A stretch of 49,507 nucleotides of DNA, from NCBI GenBank assembly GCA_018830565.1, contig JAHJRX010000070.1, positions 1-49,507 of the forward strand, in the 5' to 3' direction. Below the pieces are notes generated by a model. That model did no database searches, was not told the DNA's origin, and saw only the letters and a program-made list of their open reading frames with translations. Source of the stretch: a bacterium. Lineage in GTDB: Bacteria > UBA9089 > JAHJRX01. Shown piece by piece: positions 1 to 9,234 of the stretch. A program made the translations under genes and the position numbers. Position 1 is the stretch's first letter. Each line of letters starts with the position of its first letter.

Positions 1-173
1 CTAATATCCTTCAATTTTATTCTTAATCATCTCATTAATTTTATCTTTAATCATTGCTTAATATTTCCTGAAGTCCAGTCATCGGTAGGATTGAAGTCTA
101 ATATCCTTCAATTTTATTCTTAATCATCTCATTAATTTTATTTTTAATCATTGCTTAATATTTCCTGAAGTCC
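1..173. repeat. Tandem duplication of the PBP1A gene tail (97-bp period)
   Basis: Bases 1-76 and 98-173 are the same sequence with a single visible mismatch (C at 44, T at 141). The right copy contains the last codons and the stop of the PBP1A gene (stop at 144-146). The left copy is an orphan of that tail in the downstream spacer. The array may continue left of the window, because base 1 already lies inside a copy. Confidence 0.9.
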
Positions 174-2231
174 TTCTTCTTTTTCTTTAAGAACTTCTTC
201 TTTTTCTTGATGTTCTTTATCGCAATATTCTGTGGGAACTGTTCCTATGGCAAAAGCTTCTTTAATTTTACGAGGACAAGTTTCCTTGGTCAATTTTCCA
301 GTAGTAGCATCGATGGTAGCAAAACAGATATTATTAGGCACTGAAAAATCTTTCACTGGAGTATCTTTCAAGGCTTTATTTATAAAATCAGCAAATATAG
401 GGCCGGCTATGGCTCCTCCACTCCGCCCACTTCCTAAAGAAATCCTTCCTTTGTCGTAACCTACCCACACTCCAGCTACTAAATCTGGAGTAAATCCAAT
501 AAACCAAGCATCAGCATAATCATTAGTTGTTCCTGTCTTCCCAGCTACTGGCCTATTAACACTGTTTCCTACTGAGTAAGCAGCAGTTCCGCTCCTGACC
601 ACCTCTTTTAGCATATTGGTCATTATATAAGCAGTCTCTTCTGAAATTACTCTAATCTGAGAAGAAATGTTCTCCTCTAATAAATTACCCTCCTGATCCT
701 CAATATAACGGATAGAAAAAGGTTCTACCTTAATTCCTTGATTAGCAAAAACTCCAAAAGCTACCACCATCTCTATAGGAGTAACCTCAGAGGTTCCTAA
801 AGCTAAAGACATATTGGCTGTAAGATGACTTTTTACGCCCACCCTTTTAGCATAAGCAATTACTTTGGAAACACCAACCTTTTCTAATAATTTCACTGAA
901 GCTACATTAATAGAATGAGCTAAGGCAGTTCTAAGGGTAACTTGTCCATAATACACCCCTTTATAATTTTTCGGAGCCCATTCTTTGTCCCCATATTTAT
1001 AAACCACCGGAGCATCGTAGATCGTATCTGAAGCTCTAAAATCTGTATCAATAGCCGCTGTATAGACAATAGGTTTAAAGACAGAACCAGCTTGTCTTTT
1101 CGCTTGAATAGTTCTATTTAGTTGATTATCTTTAGTAAATCCACTTCCACCTACCATAGCTAAAATATACCCATTTTTTGGATTTGTGGCCAAGAAACAT
1201 CCTTCGATCCTTTGTCCTCTTACTTGAGCCTTCCATTCTTCATCACTAATTTCAGTAGTAATTTCTGCTCCACTTTCTTGGTTGATTTCCACTTCAGGTT
1301 TAAGCTTAGTCCGAGAAAGACCATTAATCCAGGCTAATTTACTAATTAAAGCTTCCGCAGCTGCCCTTTGTATATTTAAATCTAAAGTTGTATAAATTTT
1401 AAGACCTTCTTTGTAGATAATATGTCTTTCGTACTTCTTTTCTAACTGTTGGCGGATATATTCGGTAAAATAAGGAGCTTTATTAATAATGGCCTTACTT
1501 CTAATCACATCTTCTTTAGATTCTCTTTCCCGTAGCTCTATATTTAAAGTCTTTATAGCTTCTTTAGCTTCATCTTCAGTAATGAACTCTAACTCCAACA
1601 TTCGGGAAAGAACAAAAGCTTGACGTTTCTTTCCAAGCGAGGGGTTTTTAATAGGAGAATAAGTATTTGGAGCTTTAGGAAGACCAGCTAACAGCGCACT
1701 TTCAGCTAAATTTAAATCTTTAGCCTGCTTTCCAAAATACCATAGAGCAGCTGACTCTATTCCATAAGCTCCATGACCAAAGTAAATCTTATTAAGATAC
1801 CGCTCTAAAATTTCATTCTTGGTATATCTTCTCTCGATATGGAAAGCTAAAAAGATTTCTTGAATCTTCCGAGAAAAAGTACGTTCTGGTGTTAAGAATA
1901 AAGCTTTAGCTAATTGTTGGGTAATAGAACTTCCACCTTCTTTAATATGTCCAGCCATTAAATTTTTGTAAAAAGCTCTCATCAATCCCTTTAAATTTAC
2001 ACCCTTATGTTTATAAAAGTCTGCATCTTCAGTGGCAATAACAGCATTGATTAAATGATTAGGAAGAGCCGATAAACTTATAATCTCTCTTCTTTCCTCG
2101 CAAAATTCAGCAATAATTTCATTATTAAGGTCATAGACTTTAGTTGGCAACTCCCAATGCTTTGATCCTTTATATTTCTCTAATGGCTCAAGAGTGGGTA
2201 AGCTTCGAGAAAGACTAATAATTGTTCCCAC
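144..2231 (-). CDS. Penicillin-binding protein 1A (bifunctional glycosyltransferase/transpeptidase)
   Basis: It polymerises lipid II into glycan strands and cross-links the stem peptides at the outer face of the inner membrane. Numbering is from the GTG at 2231. The GT51 domain shows ATEDADFYKHKG (catalytic Glu about residue 68), GGSSITQQLAK and RKIQEIFLA. The transpeptidase shows SVFK (nucleophile Ser 383), SIN (440-442) and KTGTT (from 565). This start lacks the obligatory membrane anchor. The frame stays open upstream and encodes a basic stretch and a hydrophobic helix, so the real protein is longer (see 2232-2399). The C-terminus is rich in Glu and Lys. The last codons are duplicated downstream. 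It is the last gene of the cell-wall cluster in the window. Confidence 0.95.
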   Translation of the reverse strand: MGTIISLSRSLPTLEPLEKYKGSKHWELPTKVYDLNNEIIAEFCEERREIISLSALPNHLINAVIATEDADFYKHKGVNLKGLMRAFYKNLMAGHIKEGGSSITQQLAKALFLTPERTFSRKIQEIFLAFHIERRYTKNEILERYLNKIYFGHGAYGIESAALWYFGKQAKDLNLAESALLAGLPKAPNTYSPIKNPSLGKKRQAFVLSRMLELEFITEDEAKEAIKTLNIELRERESKEDVIRSKAIINKAPYFTEYIRQQLEKKYERHIIYKEGLKIYTTLDLNIQRAAAEALISKLAWINGLSRTKLKPEVEINQESGAEITTEISDEEWKAQVRGQRIEGCFLATNPKNGYILAMVGGSGFTKDNQLNRTIQAKRQAGSVFKPIVYTAAIDTDFRASDTIYDAPVVYKYGDKEWAPKNYKGVYYGQVTLRTALAHSINVASVKLLEKVGVSKVIAYAKRVGVKSHLTANMSLALGTSEVTPIEMVVAFGVFANQGIKVEPFSIRYIEDQEGNLLEENISSQIRVISEETAYIMTNMLKEVVRSGTAAYSVGNSVNRPVAGKTGTTNDYADAWFIGFTPDLVAGVWVGYDKGRISLGSGRSGGAIAGPIFADFINKALKDTPVKDFSVPNNICFATIDATTGKLTKETCPRKIKEAFAIGTVPTEYCDKEHQEKEEVLKEKEEGLQEILSND

Positions 2232-2399
2232 ACCAATGCTTACCCCTAATAAGAAGAAGAAAGAAGCTGCTATTAAGTTAATCTTCCAGAAATTACTATA
2301 ATTCCAAGTTATATTTCTTTTTGTATTTTTTTTAATCTTTTTAAACCTTTTTTTAAAAGTATCTTCAATGTAATTCTTGATTTTATCGCACCTATTAAT
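2232..2399 (-). other. Probable coding extension of PBP1A: cytoplasmic tail and membrane anchor
   Basis: Reading upstream in frame from the GTG at 2231 there is no stop until 2421-2423. The translation is Lys/Arg-rich (for example KKRFKKIKK), then a hydrophobic stretch containing INLIAASFFFLLGVSIGV, which fits the N-terminal anchor of class A PBPs. No ATG, GTG or TTG occurs in frame in this stretch. The candidates are therefore ATT at 2397-2399, ATC at 2379-2381 (preceded by AGGTG at about 7 nt), another ATT, or a sequence error. The coding reading is strong; the start codon is unknown. Confidence 0.75.
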
Positions 2400-2422
2400 G
2401 AAAATTTGACCTAGAGTAAATT
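2381..2422. repeat. Half copy (left arm) of the dispersed inverted repeat
   Basis: Bases 2383-2422 match the left end of the full copies at about 28.3 kb and 43.4 kb, including the shared stretch CCTATTAATGAAAATTT. The right arm is absent. On the minus strand the outer end reads TGCGATAAAA at 2381-2390, a weak extended -10 element pointing toward PBP1A. It overlaps the putative PBP1A extension. Confidence 0.7.
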
Positions 2423-2433
2423 AAGTTCCATCA

Positions 2434-3873
2434 TTAGAATTGCTGATTATTTGAAGGGCTATAATTAGGCAGAATCTCTTTGAAGATCTTGATAATATCT
2501 TCCTTCTGAGAAGTTTTTTCTAAGGCAGCTAAACTTTGCTTTAATTCTTCTATCTTTATCTTATCTGGAGAAGCTATCATGATCTTTTCATACTTTGTCA
2601 CCTTGAGATTTTCCTTCTCAGTTAACAATTCTTCAAAAAGCTTTTCTCCTGGACGAAGGCCAATAAACTTAATTTCGATATCTTCTTGAGGAATTAAACC
2701 AGAAAGAGTAATTAATTCCTTAGCTAGATCCGTAATCTTTATCTGTTCCCCCATATCTAAAGCAAAGACTTCTCCTCCCTTTCCAAGAAAAGTAGCTTGA
2801 ATAATTAAAGAAACAGCTTCTGGGATGGTCATGAAATAACGTTTTACTTCAGGGTGAGTAATGGTTACCGGACCTCCCTGTAAAATTTGCTTTTTAAAAA
2901 GAGGAACCACGCTTCCATCGCTACCAAGAACATTTCCAAATCTTACCACGATAAATTTTGTCTCACTCTTTACAAAGAGCTGCCTTAATAGTTCAGCTAC
3001 TCTTTTAGTGGCTCCCATAATACTGGTAGGATTAACGGCTTTATCTGTCGAGATTAAAATAAATTTCTCGGCTTTATATTTATGAGCAACTTCCATTAAA
3101 TTCTTAGTAACCAAGATGTTATTCTTTACGGCTTCTTCTGGATATCTTTCCATTAGTGGTACATGCTTATAAGCTGCAGCATGGAATATAAGATGAGGAA
3201 GAAATTTTTGAAAGATTTTTTCTATTTTTTGATATTCTCTAATATTAACAATTATGGTTTCTAAATTTAAATGAGGATTATCTTTTAAAAGGTCTATCTC
3301 TTTAAAGTAGAGATTATTTTCATTGTTATCTAAAATAATGAGTCTTTCTATATTAAATCTGGCTATCTGCTTACATAGTTCACCTCCAATAGAACCAGCT
3401 CCTCCGGTAACTAAAATTCTCTTATTTTCTAAAAAAGGCAATATTTCATTAAAATTAATCTTAACTGTTTCACGACCTAACAAATCCGCCGGTAAAACTT
3501 CTCGAATTTGATTAATATAAACATCACCGGTAATAATCTCGTAGATTCCAGGAACAATCTTAAAATCAACTTTAGTCTTTTTACATTTTTCAATAATCTT
3601 TCTAATGGTCTTTCCCTTAGCGGAAGGAATAGCCATTAAGATTTCTTCAACCTTTTCTTCTAAGCAGATCTTATGAATATCATCACTTGTGCCTAAAACT
3701 ACTTTACCATAAACTATCTTACCTAACTTTTTAAGATCATCATCAACCAAGCCTACTATTTCTTGGTTTATTTCAGGATGGTTAAGTATTTCAGCTACGA
3801 CCATCTCTCCCGCTACACCAGCACCTACCACTAAGACTCTCTTTTTCCTTTTTTCTCCCTGCTTATTCGTCAA
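2434..3873 (-). CDS. Soluble FlaA1/CapD-type nucleotide-sugar 4,6-dehydratase
   Basis: This is a short-chain dehydrogenase/reductase of the FlaA1/CapD/PglF group, which typically converts UDP-GlcNAc to a 4-keto-6-deoxy sugar for surface glycans. Residues about 12-130 form a nucleotide-binding domain beginning VLVVGAGVAGE. The catalytic SDR domain begins at TGGAGSIGGEL. The active-site segment is STDKAVNPTSIMGATK, with Met where classical SDRs have the catalytic Tyr; this is normal in this group. At 479 residues it lacks the N-terminal membrane helices of long CapD proteins. The start is TTG, chosen because AGGTG lies just upstream. It follows the acyltransferase by 38 bp, so both probably act on a UDP-GlcNAc-derived surface sugar. 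The exact product is inferred. Confidence 0.85.
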   Translation of the reverse strand: MTNKQGEKRKKRVLVVGAGVAGEMVVAEILNHPEINQEIVGLVDDDLKKLGKIVYGKVVLGTSDDIHKICLEEKVEEILMAIPSAKGKTIRKIIEKCKKTKVDFKIVPGIYEIITGDVYINQIREVLPADLLGRETVKINFNEILPFLENKRILVTGGAGSIGGELCKQIARFNIERLIILDNNENNLYFKEIDLLKDNPHLNLETIIVNIREYQKIEKIFQKFLPHLIFHAAAYKHVPLMERYPEEAVKNNILVTKNLMEVAHKYKAEKFILISTDKAVNPTSIMGATKRVAELLRQLFVKSETKFIVVRFGNVLGSDGSVVPLFKKQILQGGPVTITHPEVKRYFMTIPEAVSLIIQATFLGKGGEVFALDMGEQIKITDLAKELITLSGLIPQEDIEIKFIGLRPGEKLFEELLTEKENLKVTKYEKIMIASPDKIKIEELKQSLAALEKTSQKEDIIKIFKEILPNYSPSNNQQF

Positions 3874-3911
3874 TAAACTAACACCTTTCTTGCTTTATCT
3901 TTTTGTCTTTT

Positions 3912-4565
3912 TTACATCTCATTAAGATATGGTGGCCATGAATAAGGTCTTTCCTGATATCCCGAGATACATTTAAGCTTTCTGACATCATTAATTACTT
4001 TAGCTGGATTGCCTACCACCACCGCATAATCAGGAACATCTTTCGTTACTACCGAGCCTGCACCCACTAATGAATTTCTGCCAATAACTACTCCCGGCAA
4101 AATAGTAGAATTAGCTCCAATCCGAGCCAAGTCTAAGACCTTAGCTCCTCCTTTGCACTTTAAATAAGTAGGACAAAACATTGGATGGAGATCGTCAGTA
4201 AAGACTACATTAGGCCCTACAAAGACATAATCACCAATCTCTACATCTTCCATGAAGCACCCACTATGAATGCGAACATTATTTCCTATCTTATTCTTAA
4301 ACTCTAAAACGGCATTAGTCCCAATACTTACATTATTTCCAATAATATTATCCTCTCTGATCATGGCCCCATGGCCAGTTTGAAGACCCTCGCCCATAGT
4401 ACTACCTGCATAGATAGTAGTAAAAGCCCTAATGATAGAATTTGCCCTAATAATTGTCTCTAACTCCCCATCCTTTCTTCCTCGGGGGGGAACTCCAATC
4501 ATAGAAGGATTTTGAATAATTACCTGATCACCTAAGGTTACATTTTTAAATATCTTGGTCTCCAA
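3912..4565 (-). CDS. Hexapeptide-repeat acyltransferase (left-handed beta helix)
   Basis: The protein has 217 residues, almost all isoleucine-patch hexapeptide repeats that fold as a left-handed beta helix, for example [13 protein letters not shown] and [25 protein letters not shown]. Such proteins form trimers and move acetyl or other acyl groups onto amino-sugars. The C-terminal VVGNPAKVI is typical of WbpD/NeuD-like sugar acetyltransferases. The start is TTG with a strong AAGGAGG ribosome site 7-8 nt upstream. It lies between glmS and the CapD-type dehydratase, so a nucleotide-linked amino-sugar is the likely substrate. The specific substrate cannot be read from sequence. Confidence 0.85.
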   Translation of the reverse strand: METKIFKNVTLGDQVIIQNPSMIGVPPRGRKDGELETIIRANSIIRAFTTIYAGSTMGEGLQTGHGAMIREDNIIGNNVSIGTNAVLEFKNKIGNNVRIHSGCFMEDVEIGDYVFVGPNVVFTDDLHPMFCPTYLKCKGGAKVLDLARIGANSTILPGVVIGRNSLVGAGSVVTKDVPDYAVVVGNPAKVINDVRKLKCISGYQERPYSWPPYLNEM

Positions 4566-4586
4566 AATAATTTCCTCCTTTTTATT

Positions 4587-6413
4587 TTATTCTACAGTAA
4601 CACTTTTAGCTAAATTTCGAGGTTGATCTACATCACAACCTCTTTTATCAGCAATATAATAAGCTAATGCCTGTAAAGGAATAATATTTAAGACTGGAAT
4701 AAGTAATTCACTAGTTTTAGGAATATGCGTCACATGATTAGCTAAGTTTGCAATCTTTTGATCATCACTATTAGCTAAGGCAATCACAATGCCATCCCTG
4801 GCCCTTACTTCTTCAATATTACTTATGGTCTTATGATAGACTTTACTTTGAGTAGCTATTACCACAACTGGCATATTTTCGTCAATTAAAGCAATAGGTC
4901 CATGCTTCATCTCTCCCGCTGGATAACCTTCCGCATGAATATAAGATATCTCTTTAAGTTTTAAGGCTCCTTCAAGAGCAATAGGATAATTTATCCCCCG
5001 TCCCAAAAAGAGAAAATCACTACACTTAAAATATAGTTTTGTATAATTCTTGATCTCTTCCATACTCTTTAAAACATCAACTACATGTTGAGGAAGTCTT
5101 CTTAATTCTAAGATTAGCTCCTTAATTTCTTGAGAAGATAACATCTTTCTTCTTCTTCCTAAATAAATAGCTAACATATACAAAACTACTATTTGGGTAG
5201 TAAAAGCCTTGGTTGAAGCTACTCCAATCTCTGGACCAGCGTGAGTATAAATCACTCCGTCTGATTCTCGGGTAATAGTACTCCCTAAGACATTACAGAT
5301 AGAAATAACCTTAGCTTTCTTTTTTTTAGCTTCTCGTAAAGCCGCAATAGAATCTGCTGTCTCCCCTGATTGACTAATGGTAATAAATAAAACTTTATCA
5401 TTAATGATTGGATTCCGATATCTAAATTCTGAACCAATATCCACTTCTGTAGGAATATTAGCTAATTCCTCTATCATGAATTTTCCTATTAAAGCAGCGT
5501 GGTATGAAGTGCCACAAGCTACGATAAAGATCCTGTCTATCTTATTGATATCTTCTTCACTTAAATTTATCTCTTCTAAAAAGACATCATCTTCTTTTAA
5601 CTTCCCTCTCATGGTATCTTCAATAGCCATGGGTTGTTCGTGGATTTCTTTTAACATAAAATGCTTATAACCACCCTTTTCAGCTAAAACAGGATTCCAT
5701 TCCACCCGGTGAGAAGTCTTTAGTTTTACCTTTCCCTCTAAATCCATTACCTTAACTTCTTTAGCTTTGATAATGGCTACTTCTTCTTCGTCCAAGAAAA
5801 TAACCTCTCGGGTATGATTTAAGATAGCTGGAATGTCTGAGGCAATAAAATGTTCCTCTTGGCCTAAGCCAATAATAAGCGGACTTCCTAAACGAGCGGC
5901 AATAATGGTATCAGGGCATTGATTATAAATTACTCCTACCGCATAAGCACCTTTTAAAGCTTTTAGGCTTAATAAGACAGCTTTCTCAAAACAACTTATC
6001 TTGAGGTATTCTTCAATTAAATGAGCAATAATCTCTGTATCTGTTTCTGAAGTTAAGATATGACCTTTATTCTTTAATTCTTCTCTTAATTCTATATAAT
6101 TTTCTATAATTCCATTATGAGCAACCACCACTTGATTATAACAGTCAGAATGAGGATGTGCATTTTCATTGCTTGGCCGACCATGGGTAGCCCATCTCGT
6201 ATGGCCAATACCTATATTACCAGATAGAAGTGATTCTTTAAGAGCTTCCTCCAATCGAAATAACTTTCCTACTGTTTTTACAGTCTTTATCTCTCCTTGA
6301 TTGAGAACAGATATACCAGCCGAATCATAACCTCGATATTCTAAACGTCTTAAGCCTTCAATCAAGACTTCTTTTGCTTCTCTTTTACCTACATAACCAA
6401 TAATACCACACAT
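4587..6413 (-). CDS. glmS: Glutamine--fructose-6-phosphate aminotransferase (isomerizing)
   Basis: GlmS makes glucosamine-6-phosphate from fructose-6-phosphate and glutamine, the first step to UDP-GlcNAc. The protein has 608 residues, the usual length. It begins MCGIIGYVG, so Cys1 is exposed after Met removal as the glutaminase nucleophile. The glutaminase domain also shows GHTRWATHG and the later HNGIIEN. Two SIS domains follow, with SQSGETADS and CGTSYHAA. The C-terminus LAKSVTVE is canonical. It starts 2 bp after the pdxJ stop, so the two are probably cotranscribed. No glmS ribozyme is possible in that spacing. glmM lies a few genes upstream, supplying the next step. Confidence 0.98.
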   Translation of the reverse strand: MCGIIGYVGKREAKEVLIEGLRRLEYRGYDSAGISVLNQGEIKTVKTVGKLFRLEEALKESLLSGNIGIGHTRWATHGRPSNENAHPHSDCYNQVVVAHNGIIENYIELREELKNKGHILTSETDTEIIAHLIEEYLKISCFEKAVLLSLKALKGAYAVGVIYNQCPDTIIAARLGSPLIIGLGQEEHFIASDIPAILNHTREVIFLDEEEVAIIKAKEVKVMDLEGKVKLKTSHRVEWNPVLAEKGGYKHFMLKEIHEQPMAIEDTMRGKLKEDDVFLEEINLSEEDINKIDRIFIVACGTSYHAALIGKFMIEELANIPTEVDIGSEFRYRNPIINDKVLFITISQSGETADSIAALREAKKKKAKVISICNVLGSTITRESDGVIYTHAGPEIGVASTKAFTTQIVVLYMLAIYLGRRRKMLSSQEIKELILELRRLPQHVVDVLKSMEEIKNYTKLYFKCSDFLFLGRGINYPIALEGALKLKEISYIHAEGYPAGEMKHGPIALIDENMPVVVIATQSKVYHKTISNIEEVRARDGIVIALANSDDQKIANLANHVTHIPKTSELLIPVLNIIPLQALAYYIADKRGCDVDQPRNLAKSVTVE

Positions 6414-6415
6414 AG

Positions 6416-7135
6416 CTATATCTTCCTTTGAGTTAAAAAAACCATCTCTTTCACAGCTTGAACCATTCCCACTAATGAAGCTCTGCTTATAATACTATGG
6501 CCAATGTTTAACTCTTTAATAAATGGTATTTGGGCAATAGGTCTAACATTTTGATAATTTAAACCATGGCCAGCATTAATCTTTAACTTTAATTTATTAG
6601 CTAATTGAACCACCGTTTCAACTCGCTTTAACTCTCTTTCTAGATCTTCTTCCAAGATAGCCTGACTATAAACACCAGTATGAATCTCTATCCCCGCAGC
6701 CCCAGTCTTCTTGGCCTTTTTAACCTGCTCTTCTTCTGGATCAATAAAGAGATAAACGATAATCTTCTTTTCTTGAAGGGTTGAAACCACATGGCTTATC
6801 TGATCAAAATTCTCTATCACATCTAAACCTCCTTCAGTCGTTAACTCTTCCCTCTTCTCTGGCACTAAAGTAACTTGATCGGGCTTAATAGAAAGAGCCA
6901 CCTTTGTTATTTCATCAGTCGCAGCCATTTCTAAATTTAGTTTAGTCTTGATTATCTCTCTTAAAAGCCTGACATCTCGATCCTTAATATGGCGCCGATC
7001 TTCTCTTAAGTGCACGGTAATCCCAAAACACCCTCCTATTTCAGCTAATACGGCTGCATAAATAGGATCAGGTTCTTTTCCTCCTCTGGCTTCTCTAATA
7101 GTCGCAATATGGTCAATATTTACTCCTAATCTCAT
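6416..7135 (-). CDS. pdxJ: Pyridoxine 5'-phosphate synthase
   Basis: PdxJ condenses 3-amino-2-oxopropyl phosphate with 1-deoxy-D-xylulose-5-phosphate to form pyridoxine 5'-phosphate in the DXP-dependent PLP route. The 239-residue TIM-barrel protein begins MRLGVNIDHIATIREARGG and contains HLREDRRHI and QVTLVPEKREELTTEGGLDV, all family signatures. IEIHTG and LNAGHGL-like segments (here INAGHGLNYQNV) form the phosphate site. The start ATG overlaps the stop of the upstream MetE-like gene by four bases, indicating translational coupling. pdxA, which supplies the amino substrate, is at 19-20 kb in the same window. Confidence 0.98.
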   Translation of the reverse strand: MRLGVNIDHIATIREARGGKEPDPIYAAVLAEIGGCFGITVHLREDRRHIKDRDVRLLREIIKTKLNLEMAATDEITKVALSIKPDQVTLVPEKREELTTEGGLDVIENFDQISHVVSTLQEKKIIVYLFIDPEEEQVKKAKKTGAAGIEIHTGVYSQAILEEDLERELKRVETVVQLANKLKLKINAGHGLNYQNVRPIAQIPFIKELNIGHSIISRASLVGMVQAVKEMVFLTQRKI

Positions 7136-8178
7136 CTAATCTTCCTTTCTTTGATCATCTTAGAAACTTCTTTAGTTAACCAAAGTACTTTCTCAGCTAA
7201 GTCTTCTTCTAAACTCCCTACCCCGCAACTTGGGGTAACTATAAAGTGATCCTTAGTTTCATTATTTAAGATCCCCATTTGAAATAACTTAGCGATACTC
7301 TTCTCTAATTTAGTAGTTAAACTTTCTGGATCTTCTTTAATTGCCTCTGAAGAAGAAGGAATAATTCCATAAGCTAAGTAACCTCCTTGATCTAAAAAAC
7401 TAACTAAATCTTCTTTAAATAAACTAAAGTTCTCTAAGTAGTTATAAGCATCAAAGCTGATGAGATCTACTTTTGACTTACAGAGAATAGACCAATCAGT
7501 GTTACCGCAACAATGTACTCCTACTATCCCATCTACTTCTTTAATTAAGTCAATAATTTCATTTAAATTCTTTATCACCTCTTCTTTATTAATACTGGTA
7601 TAAGCTGAACCTATGGCCGTAAAATAAGGCTCATCAATAAAGATAAGAGGAATGTAACCTTCTTCTTTAATCTTTTTTGCTTGCCAGTATCCTTTCATCC
7701 CCAATCCTTTGACAATAGCTGCAAAGATCTCTTGATGGTAATAAATTGCTTTTTTATTTTGATCAGTAACAGTTAAACCAAAACTTACCGGACCTGTAAT
7801 TTGAGTCTTGACATATCTACTTAAACTTTTACTATTTCTTAACTTATCTAAGACGGTATGAAATCCTATAGAGTATTTTGAAGTAAGAGCAAAATAATCT
7901 GCATCTTTCTCTAAAAAAGCTTGGTAAAATCTTTCTAACTCTTGATAATAATCTTTACTTAGATCAAAATAAATTCTTTCTTTATCCAGATCCAAGACCA
8001 AACAAGGTAATTTTTCGCTGTACTGAACATACATATTTTCATAAAAACTAAACTTAGGTAGTTGATAACACACTGGGATCTCTTTAAAATTTTCTAAAAT
8101 AACTTTGCTGGCTTTTCCTATATCTTGATAAGGTAAACTCCCAATAGCTGTAGGTAACATCCTTAAATCATCTTTCAC
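7132..8178 (-). CDS. Short MetE-like (core-MetE / UROD superfamily) methyltransferase
   Basis: This 348-residue protein resembles only the C-terminal catalytic domain of cobalamin-independent methionine synthase; full-length MetE has about 750 residues. The segment FIDEPYF matches the DEP motif. VHCCGN and TPSCGVGS look like the His-X-Cys...Cys zinc ligands that bind the thiol substrate. From the family, short MetE homologues (core-MetE) are reported to take the methyl group from methylcobamide rather than methyl-folate. That activity is an inference here. It overlaps pdxJ by four bases and follows the glycosyltransferase. The alternative is another zinc thiol methyltransferase of the UROD/MetE fold. 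Confidence 0.7.
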   Translation of the reverse strand: MKDDLRMLPTAIGSLPYQDIGKASKVILENFKEIPVCYQLPKFSFYENMYVQYSEKLPCLVLDLDKERIYFDLSKDYYQELERFYQAFLEKDADYFALTSKYSIGFHTVLDKLRNSKSLSRYVKTQITGPVSFGLTVTDQNKKAIYYHQEIFAAIVKGLGMKGYWQAKKIKEEGYIPLIFIDEPYFTAIGSAYTSINKEEVIKNLNEIIDLIKEVDGIVGVHCCGNTDWSILCKSKVDLISFDAYNYLENFSLFKEDLVSFLDQGGYLAYGIIPSSSEAIKEDPESLTTKLEKSIAKLFQMGILNNETKDHFIVTPSCGVGSLEEDLAEKVLWLTKEVSKMIKERKIR

Positions 8179-8232
8179 TCTTTTTTTCCTTCTTTAATTA
8201 CTTTCTTTAATAACTTCTTTAATTAATAAATC

Positions 8233-9228
8233 TTAATGTCCCGTATACTTATTTATCTTTTTAGATTTATTAAAACCTCTCACCCTTTCAGATTGACCTT
8301 CGATATAACCTAACATCTTACCTAAATCACCAGTAACTAAGATTAAAGGTATAGCTAAATATGCTTTTAGTTTAGATAAGAGACATCTTTCTTTTAGATA
8401 ACCTAAGAAATGTATTCTTCGATAAGGTCGAGCTAAATATAAAAAAGCAAAAAAGCTTAACAATCCCCAAAGATAAGGATGCTTAAATCCTAAGAAGAGA
8501 AGTAAAATTCCACTTAGATAAGTAGAATATCTAATCAGATAACGTAGAGGCCATAAATTAGCTTGACCATCACCATAACCATAAAGTCGATACTTCCTAA
8601 AAAATTTATATAAAGTTGGTTCCATTTGGTAAGAAACCAGAGCTTCTTTAGCAAAATAAAATTTATATCCTCGGTACTTTAGCTTTAAATCAAAGATTAA
8701 GTCTTCTCCTGCGTAATATAGTTCCGGGTATCCTCCTACTAATTCCCAAACCTTTTTTTTAAAAGCTATTGACCGACTAGAAGGATTAAATTTCGCCGGA
8801 TCTATTTCATAAATAGGATGGTAGATAACCGCCGCCAAGCATTCTTCAAAAAAGCTTTTGATCTCTGGAATATAATATCCACCAGATACATCCCACCTTT
8901 CATAATCTTTGATAAAAGGCTCGACTAACTTTCGAAGCCAATCTTTATTTATAAAGTTACAGACATCAACCACAGCAATAATATCTCCCCTGGCCTCCTT
9001 AATGGCTATATTTCTTCCCTTAGAAATACCAGTATTTTCTTCTGCGATTAATTTTATCTTTGGATCTTTTTCCATAAATTCTTTAATAATTGAAATAGTG
9101 CCATCAGAAGAACCTCCATCTACTAGGACAATCTCTTGGGGTTGAAGACTCTGATTAAGTAAATTTTCTAAGAAAGACCTGATGGAATCTTTTTCATTCT
9201 TTAAAGTAGAAATTACCGAAATATTCAT
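8233..9228 (-). CDS. Family 2 glycosyltransferase with C-terminal membrane segments
   Basis: The GT-A fold starts at residue 1 with ISVISTLKNEKDSIRSFLEN, followed by EIVLVDGGSSDGT, the nucleotide-sugar binding core of family 2 glycosyltransferases. The metal-binding region is around VVDVCN rather than a textbook DXD. GEDLIFDLKLKYRG resembles the acceptor-side ED motif. About residues 235-270 and 290-310 are hydrophobic and probably membrane-associated. It begins 6 bp after glmM, so it belongs to the same transcript. A role in cell-surface polysaccharide assembly is likely; sugar and acceptor are unknown. Confidence 0.85.
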   Translation of the reverse strand: MNISVISTLKNEKDSIRSFLENLLNQSLQPQEIVLVDGGSSDGTISIIKEFMEKDPKIKLIAEENTGISKGRNIAIKEARGDIIAVVDVCNFINKDWLRKLVEPFIKDYERWDVSGGYYIPEIKSFFEECLAAVIYHPIYEIDPAKFNPSSRSIAFKKKVWELVGGYPELYYAGEDLIFDLKLKYRGYKFYFAKEALVSYQMEPTLYKFFRKYRLYGYGDGQANLWPLRYLIRYSTYLSGILLLFLGFKHPYLWGLLSFFAFLYLARPYRRIHFLGYLKERCLLSKLKAYLAIPLILVTGDLGKMLGYIEGQSERVRGFNKSKKINKYTGH

Positions 9229-9234
9229 AACTTC

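Noticed and set aside
2434-2440. ATG ATG near 2434 as PBP1A start
   Set aside because: These ATG codons run into a stop within a few codons and are not in the PBP1A frame.
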